A DNA stretch of 64,000 bases from Tenrec ecaudatus (taxonomy: Eukaryota > Chordata > Mammalia > Afrosoricida > Tenrecidae), in the NCBI RefSeq assembly GCF_050624435.1, contig NC_134542.1, forward strand, positions 14,999,997 through 15,063,996, given 5' to 3'. Position 1 is the first letter of the stretch, and every line of letters starts with the position of its first letter. Both the position numbers and the translations under genes were made by a program. The notes below the pieces were generated by a model, which made no database searches, was not told the origin of the DNA, and saw nothing but the letters and a program-made list of their open reading frames with translations. This document shows, one piece after another, positions 57,396 through 64,000 of this stretch.

Positions 57396-57550
57396 CATGA
57401 GATAGGAAATTGGGTTCAAAAGCAATTCATCCATTTACTTTGAGCGTACTTAAACTCTCCAGGTTAAATGGTAATTGTCTGTACCATCAAATCAAGATCT
57501 TAAAGTCTGAGACAGGCAGCACTTGAGGAATTTAGGCCCTTAAAAATGAC

Positions 57551-57757
57551 TGAGTCCCTGAGTCATGAAAATGGTTAATGTGATTTTCTGTTAACCAAAA
57601 GGTTAGTTAGTGGTTCATGTTCACCCGGTGGCACCTTGGAGAAAGACTTGGTGATCGACTTCCCAAGTCAGCCATCGGAAACCCTATGGAATCCCATTCT
57701 GGCACACCCAAGGCTGCCATGAGTTATAATCAACTCATGATTGGTTGTTAATTAGTT
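57551..57757 (+). mobile_element. AfroSINE
   Basis: 'tgagtccctgagtcatgaaa', 'ctgttaaccaaaaggttag', 'ggcaccttggagaaagactt', 'gaaaccctatggaatcccat', 'gctgccatgagttataatc'. Confidence 0.88.
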
Positions 57758-59377
57758 GAATTACTACCGATGAGGGATGAGGGCCTGTGTAAGCTAGGTG
57801 GTCAAACAGATCTGGCCTGAGTAGGAGAATCCGCACCCCACCCCACCCCGCCCCTGGCAGTTACACTTCATTATTACCCTTACTTTTTAAATTTAATTAC
57901 AAACCAAAACAATGTTGTCATTATAAACATGAGGTCATCTCAGCACGTGGATTCCCACCATGCTGCTTCCTACCTGTGATCTTCACTCCTCTCACGGAGC
58001 CACTTTCCCCATCTGGTGGCAGCAGACATTTACAGCAGTCGAGAAACCAGTTATTTCTAACCACCTTCAGTGAAAAATAGTGACTTATCTATCCCTTCCA
58101 TTATCAGCTGAGACCGTGAGAATTTTTCACATTACAAAATATCATGTTCCAACATAAGAAGTTTTAAGAAGAAACAAAATCCCTGTTAATATTACAGTGA
58201 CCAAAAAGAAATGAATCTGAAAAATGAGCACATGCATAGGACTAAGTGTGCTTACTGCACAGAAAAATATAGAAATCTCGCATTATGGAAGGGCACGGGC
58301 AGTTTTTATTTTTTCATGATTTTCTAAGTTCTCTAGAGTAAACATGTATTGCTTCTATAGTCAGCTGTGAAATGAAACTTATTTTTAAAAACGACTTGAT
58401 CAAGTATTATTGCCTACATTATAAGATGCCTATAAAGCAGTTGGTATTAAGTAAAGCTAATTGGCCAAGTATGTGTGGGTGAGAGAGAGGAGAGTGAAAT
58501 TTCAACAGGCAAAGAGAAGTCGAGGATATTAAAATAAGAGAGGCGAGACAAAATATATGCAAGATCTTAGCATTTAGTTGTGAAAAATATAAAAGGATGA
58601 CTAGAATAAAATTAAAAATTATTTCATGGACAATAGAGATAGGAAAAACCCTCCAAAGACGGAGAAATAACCCGAGGCTGGCGGGGTCCCTGAGGGGGGT
58701 CTAGGCTTTAAAGGAACGGGTCAGAGGAGAGACGAGAAGATCATGGTAGAGATGTGAAGCTGAAGAGGCCTGTGTCGTGCTGAAGGCACATTGGGAATCC
58801 AGATTGACTTGAGCAATATATTTGGGTAAAGAACACGGCACTAGGACCGTAGGAGACTGGAACTCAGCCTGTTATTCAAGGCCACGAGTTTGAAGTTTTT
58901 CTATGGGGTCATGGGTCCAGAGCTAAGGAGACACTAAAAGTCTTCAGCCTTGTGTAGTAAGAGAGCATGAGATGTGTGTTTGATAAAAAATGAATTTGGA
59001 TATATTTGGTAAGTAAAGGAAGTATAGAGGCAAGGAATCCAGTTAAGGGAACTTACGTTCATAGAAAATGAAGAACTCGATTAAGATTAGCAGTGTTGGA
59101 TTAGAACTTCCCAGAATCCTCTGTTTGGATGCAAAAAGATTCAAGGGGGAAAAATGCATTCAATGGTTCAGAACCTGCCGGTTTGAAATAAAGAGTATTA
59201 CTGAGAGATGAAAAGAAAGCCTGGCAGAGAAATTGATGTAAGAGAGAATGAGAACATTAAATATATATAGGTGTTGGCAAAAATATCCGAATTAAAATTC
59301 ACTGCAGATAAATGGAGCCATGGGAACAGAAGTCTAGAGAAAGGCGGTGCTTAGAGATGTCATGGAAATTGCTGCGG
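57758..59377. other. Unannotated stretch
   Basis: About 1.6 kb without a named family. C-rich 'ccccaccccaccccgcccc' lies at 57836-57855. No exon seen. Confidence 0.35.
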
Positions 59378-60540
59378 CCTTCCTTGAGTCCCCCAAACAG
59401 AAACATCGAAGTCCTAACCCCGGTATGCATGGTTGTGTCCGTGTCTGGGGACTAAGAGGTTCCTTTTATTGTCAATTAACTTCATGATGTCATGCCCAAA
59501 AAGGGTTCATCCGAATCCTGGTCCCTTCTGAGTTTGTGGAGTGGAAGGGCAGTTGTAGCAAAAAGAAACCCTTGGGAGAAAGTCAGACGGGAGAATCTGC
59601 TACAAGGCAAGTAACTCCAAGAAACTGCCGAGGCTTCCAGGAATGGTCTTCTTTTAGAATCTGCATGGGAAGAGCAGAGTACAGCCAGCACCCTGCGTTC
59701 CCACGTCTAGTTTTTAGAACGGCGAGAAGATAGATTTGGGTTCTGACGACGGCAAGCCACACTTGGACAGAGGCCCGATCCAGCTTGTTGAAAGCTGAGA
59801 CAAATTGAAGCACTTATGGTTGAAAATCAAAGCCTACGGTCAAAACTCAGTCTCTGCATGGAGTGAACCCCAACTTCAAGGAAAACCCTTGCAACTGGAC
59901 CAGTAAGCAGCACCATGATAAACAAAGAAATCATGAAAGTTGCCTTGGATTTCAGTTTACTGGGCTCTACCATTAATGCTCATGGAAGCCGCAGTCAGGA
60001 GATCCAGTGACGTACTGCCTTGGGAAGGTTGCTGGAGAAGATCTCTTTAATGTGCTCAAAGGCAAAGATGTCCCCATGAAGACTAAAGGGTGCCTGGCCC
60101 AATCACTTCCAATGCAAGAGGAAGCTGGGCATAGTAAGGACGTAAGGAGGATCAGAGAAGAACTGATGCCTTTGAATTATGGTGTTGGCGAAGAATATTA
60201 ACTATACGATGGACTTCCAAAAGAACTAAAGCAGCATAGTCAGAATGCTCTCTAGAAATGAGGTTGGAATGTCTTCATCTCACGTATTTTTGACATACTA
60301 TCCGGAGGGACCAGTCCCTGGAGGAACAGCATTGTGCTCGGTTGAGGATCAGTTAAAATGAGGGAGAGCTTCAAGGAGATCGACTGACAACAGTGAATAC
60401 AAAAATGTGCTAAAACAGAGCACATGAGGATGGCGCAGGATGGTGCGAGTTGGAATCAACCAGATGGCACTTAAGAACAAAAGCAAAGCCTCTCCCTCTG
60501 AGATAATTTGTGAGCCAGCCCTAGGAAGTTATGACAGAAG
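59378..60540 (+). mobile_element. MLT1-like LTR (MaLR) split by RTE
   Basis: 59378-59765 ('catcgaagtcctaaccccgg', 'tacaaggcaagtaactccaa', 'gaaactgccgaggcttcca') and 60490-60535 ('gagccagccctaggaagtta') match start, middle and end of an MLT1 LTR. The RTE copy fills the gap. Short frames at 59482-59813 are spurious. Confidence 0.65.
59770..60482 (+). mobile_element. RTE LINE 3' part nested in MLT1
   Basis: 'ttgaagcacttatggttgaa', 'gcaactggaccagtaagcag', 'ggctctaccattaatgctca', 'gaccagtccctggaggaaca', 'gaggatggcgcaggatggtg', 'ccagatggcacttaagaaca'. It starts just after the reverse-transcriptase YADD position and ends at the RTE 3' tip. Confidence 0.85.
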
Positions 60541-61132
60541 ATCATAATTGGGGCAGCCTAGGTTGTACAGAGCTCTGAAGACTCACCTCTGCTTCTCTGT
60601 CGTTGCAAGATGCAAGAGGAAAAGCTGCAGTGGAGGACGCTGGAGAGGAGCAGTCTCTGAGCAGGAGAAAATTCACACAACAGTCAAGAGAAGAAATCAA
60701 AGCCAGAGGCCTTAAGTTGTACCATTACCATGTCATTGATCAGCTTAGCGCAGACAGTCTGAGAAGGAGAGTGAGCCTCCCAGGCAGAGAATAGGAAGAA
60801 ATGCCAGAGTGGGTGGTAGGGAGGAAAAGGGGGTTAGTATCTACTTTGACTTTCAACTTATAAAAGCTTTTAAGGTGGTTGAAGTAAAAGGAAGACCAAA
60901 CCTCTTATATTTCACCTGACTCATTTTTGGATAGTGAATCATTTGGAATAGTCATTGTTAACACAAATGTTAGGCAGCAGACTAAAAGTTGCACTTGAGA
61001 ATGATAGTGAAGTTCAGTCACAAGCTGAGAATCCCAGAGCGATGGAAAGGTATTTTTTCCTGTTCTCTTAGATGATATGATTATTGTGTACATGGGTTGT
61101 GTACATTGTGTACATACAGTGTACATGGGTTG
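60541..61132. other. Unannotated stretch
   Basis: A short imperfect tandem of 'gtgtacatgggttgtgtaca' units lies at 61086-61133. Nothing else recognised. Confidence 0.35.
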
Positions 61133-63621
61133 TGTGTTAGAATCCAGAGACATTCATGTGTGTAAAACACAGTTTTATATCCAAGAGTAATTGTATATTA
61201 AGAAAACTGAGGGAGGTTGTGTGGGGGGGGACTCATCATGGCCCCCAGTCCCTGGGGACAACATCCCTGCTCAGAGCAGCCAATGCACAGAGAGAACCAC
61301 AGGGGTGGCCCCAGCATGAGACATGACATTCTTTCATGGACCCACCGCACTACAGGGGACAGCACTGGAGACACTGTGCAGAAGCTGTGCCTGGTCTTCC
61401 CCGTGCACAGCAGGTGAGACATGAAGGGAGCAAAACAGGGCAGCAAGGGGAGCAAAGTGACCGAGTCCCCGAGGAATCCTGAAAATAGACTTCTGACTCA
61501 GGGGGCAGGGCTTGGCACCTCATCGGACTTGATCAGAAAACATACATAGGGTCAGCAGATAGATCTGGAACTATCTATTGGGTTGTGATTTTTGTTTTTT
61601 GTTTATCTCTTTTTCTTTCACCCTATGTCGATCTATATGATGTAGGCAGGACGAACAATCCTGAGGAGTAAACAACGGGACATGGGAGAGAAGGAGGTGG
61701 GGAGGGGAGGGAACCAACAAACTCAGGGATACAGGAAAAACAAGAGATCTATAATTGATGGCGAGGAGGGCATCCAATGCCTGGTGGGGTTTGATTAAGG
61801 GCAATGTATCCAAAGGAATTACCTAGAGCCAAATGGAGGGTAAGCCTAATAGTGGGATCGGAGGAAGGTGAAAGGAAATAGAGAAAAGAAGTAGTAGGCA
61901 AACGCTATTTATAGAGGTATAGCTATAGACATGTATATATGTAAATATATTAATTTATAATGAAAGAGATCAAGGCCAAGGTACATACATTTATATGTTA
62001 AGTGTTAAGGTAGCAGATGGACTTTGAGTTTCTACTCAAGGCCTCCCTTAACACAAGAACACCTGGCACTCTTTGATACTCACTTTACTGCCACAATAAC
62101 CGAACACAAAATTCATGCATAAGCAAATGTGGTGAAGAAAATAGATAGTATCCAGCTATCAAAAGATGTAGCATCTGGGATCTTAAAAGTTTGAATTTAA
62201 ACAAGCAGCCATCTAGCAGGGAAGCAAAGAAGCCCATATGAAAGAAACACACCAGCCTGTGTGATCATGAGGTATCAATGGGGGCAGGTATCAGGTATCA
62301 AAAGATCCCAAACAAACAATCATATCAATGTGAAAGAGGGGGGGTTGAAATGGAGACCCAAAGCCCAATTGTAAATGATTGGACATCCTCACAGAAGGGA
62401 TGATTCAACCAGGATGCGGTATTGCACTGACAAAACCCACATTATTTCTCTAGTCCTTGAATGCTTCCTCCCACCACTGCCATGACTCAGTTCTACCTTA
62501 CAAATCCAGCTAGCTTGTAGTACACTCATTGGTGCAGATAAGAGCTCTCAATACTGGGCACCAGACTTCCTGGACCTACCCTCTAGGGACCACATGGCAC
62601 AATGGGACCGACATTATACATTCCGGGTGGAGGGTGAGCACTTCTATTTAATTACTAATATTATTGAGTGCCTCAGAAGGAGAGCCAAGGGCCTGTGGCC
62701 ACACAGCCTCTAGCAGTAAAGTTCTGCTGCAGCCAGAAAAAAAGTGCCCTCAATACATGGAATTCAGGACACACAAAACCCTCAGGAACAGTAGTGGGAG
62801 TAGTGATATCATGAGGATTGGGGATAGTGGGAATGGAGGAAGGGGGACAAAGGAGAACCCATCACAAGGTTAGATATATAACCCACCCCCCAGGGGGACA
62901 AATAGCAGATAGGTGAGTGAAGGGAGACAAACAATGGTGTAAGACATAATAATAATAAATAATTGAGCAAGGATTCACAGGGTGAGAGGGTCGGGGAGGG
63001 AGGGGGAAAAGAGGAGCTGATACCAAGGGCTGAAGTAGAAAGAAATTTTCGGGAAATGTTGATGTCAACATATGTACAAGTCTGCTTAATACTACTGAAT
63101 GATGGATTGTTATAAGATTTGTAAGAGTCCCCCCACAATAAAATTATTAATTTGACAAATAAATAAATAGAAGAAAATGAAAAAGCAAACATCCCAGCCC
63201 AGTCCAGATCAAGTCCATAAGTTTGATATTAGCGCAGAAGTCTAGTCAGCCCATATGCCCCATACTAGTCCATAAATTCTTCCACAGACTCACGCAGCCC
63301 ATGCAATGATGCTGAAAGCAGGACGATCAGCGGTCAGTGGGTGAAAAGTCTTGTGGAAGCATCTCAGCACTAGTGCTGCTTGCTTTCCCTGTGGCTCCTT
63401 CAGCTTCAGGGCTCTGGCCGCCATTAGTATAGCTTCATGTGACTTGTCAACAGAATGTGAAGCAGAGAGTTTGTGTCCCACCTTCAGGGAAGAAGACAAG
63501 AGTTCCAAAACTCCTCAGGAGAAGGACATGCCCACAAAGGGGCATCAGCGGCTATGACCTGATTGACAGGCTAGACCCCACCCCTTCACTCAAGTTGACA
63601 GGAGATTACGTTACTGCCACA
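61133..63621 (-). mobile_element. Solo LTR, type 1, split by retroposon
   Basis: 61133-61210 (TGTGTTAG start) and 63181-63621 (TTACTGCCACA end) together form one minus-strand LTR homologous to 41601-42114 ('agccagtccagatcaagtcc'-type block, 'gattgacaggctagaccc'). The flanks share GTTG (61129-61132 and 63622-63625). About 20 bp after the first 8 bases are deleted relative to the other copies. Confidence 0.75.
61211..63170 (+). mobile_element. LINE-like retroposon, ~2 kb, without visible RT frame
   Basis: Second copy of the family seen inverted at 7460-9547. It is 5'-truncated and has G-rich purine tracts (61682-61712, 62977-63012). It ends in an AATAAA-containing A-rich tail ('ccacaataaaattattaa', 'aaataaataaatag'). 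The TSD is AAGAAAACTGA (61200-61210) and AAGAAAATGA (63171-63180). The translations contain no reverse transcriptase, so it is either the 3' region of an afrotherian L1 or an independent non-autonomous retroposon. Confidence 0.75.
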
Positions 63622-64000
63622 GTTGGACTGGAGTCGTCTATGAAGCCACTATACTGCAATGATTTCTCAATCCTTTCAAGTAAAGCAAAAGTGCTGTTCT
63701 TAAACAGAAGCACGTGAACGGTAAGCAACATCCATAGTTGAACGTGTTGAAACAATTAACAAATGAGTCTCGGACTACATTTCAAGATGCCATTGTGTTT
63801 GCTGTGTGGCAGGCACTGTGTACATAAGAAGTGCACAAACCAAGCCCTTGTTTCAGTGGGGATTACACATGAAACTGGGAGTGATAACAGCAACGAATAG
63901 ATAATAAAACAAGTAACACGTCACAAAAAGCACTGTCAAGAAGATTGTCACTGAATGTGACAACAGAGTGATGGGGCATGGGATGCGTTTGTTTGTTTGT
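63622..64000. other. Unannotated end of window
   Basis: Nothing recognised. The window ends in a (TTTG)n run that continues beyond the edge. Confidence 0.35.

Noticed and set aside
62809-63192. 127-codon minus frame
   Set aside because: Antisense to the 3' region of the second retroposon copy; Ser/Pro/Leu-rich low-complexity.
1-64000. Retroviral coding sequence (gag, pol or env) linked to the LTRs
   Set aside because: No LTR here has an internal region; all appear to be solo or fragmentary.

Overview
This is a window of mammalian nuclear DNA from an afrotherian (the group of elephants, tenrecs, golden moles, aardvark and elephant shrews). Three things point there. More than twenty AfroSINE copies are present: a tRNA-like head of the type 'gtggcacagtggttaagc' with a tail of the type 'gggtcgctatgagtcgga'. 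A second SINE with a tRNA-Gly-like head occurs. There are also many truncated copies of the RTE (BovB-like) LINE of Afrotheria, recognised by 'aaggagatggattgacacag' and 'cacctaacaacaacaaca'. Ancient placental repeats (MIR, L2, L1M-type, MLT1/MaLR LTRs) are present too. The extra DNA transposons (two mariner copies, one hAT) would suit a tenrec, but the species is inference and not proven. All family names come from memory of their sequences; no library search was possible.

I find no protein-coding gene. Every open frame is short, lies in or across repeats, or lacks recognisable protein sequence. The window is best read as intergenic or deep intronic sequence. The only recognisable RNA sequence is a full-length U2 snRNA retrocopy (30131-30318) with a poly(A) tail and target-site duplications, so it is a processed pseudogene.

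Layout: 1-7.4 kb holds RTE and AfroSINE copies and a CRE-bearing repeat-free stretch. 7.46-9.55 kb is a 2.1-kb retroposon with a 5' inversion. 9.6-16.4 kb is sparse, with one RTE fragment that keeps a mutated reverse-transcriptase motif. 16.4-20.4 kb is a pile-up of inverted RTE ends and nested LTRs. 20.4-25.4 kb holds SINEs and a diverged 170-bp duplicate pair. 27-31.8 kb holds an L2 split by an RTE, a mariner, the U2 retrocopy, a TIR element with two perfect hairpins, and a tRNA-Gly SINE. 32-42.5 kb mixes L1, MIR, L2, AfroSINE, hAT, RTE and a solo LTR. 42.8-44.3 kb is relatively GC-rich and SINE-free with a perfect CRE. 45.5-50.3 kb holds LTRs, purine tracts and a second mariner invaded by a (TC)n tract. 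51.4-53.3 kb is the densest nest (LTR, RTE, chimeric LTR, AfroSINE, L1). 54.9-60.5 kb holds L1, SINEs and an MLT1 split by an RTE. 61.1-63.6 kb is a solo LTR split by a second copy of the 2-kb retroposon.

The strongest observations are structural: TSD-supported solo LTRs, nested insertions giving a relative timeline, twin-priming inversion, and RTE deletion derivatives that look like SINE precursors. The least explained item is the ~2-kb retroposon family without a visible reverse-transcriptase frame. It is probably the long 3' region of an afrotherian L1, but it could be an independent non-autonomous element.
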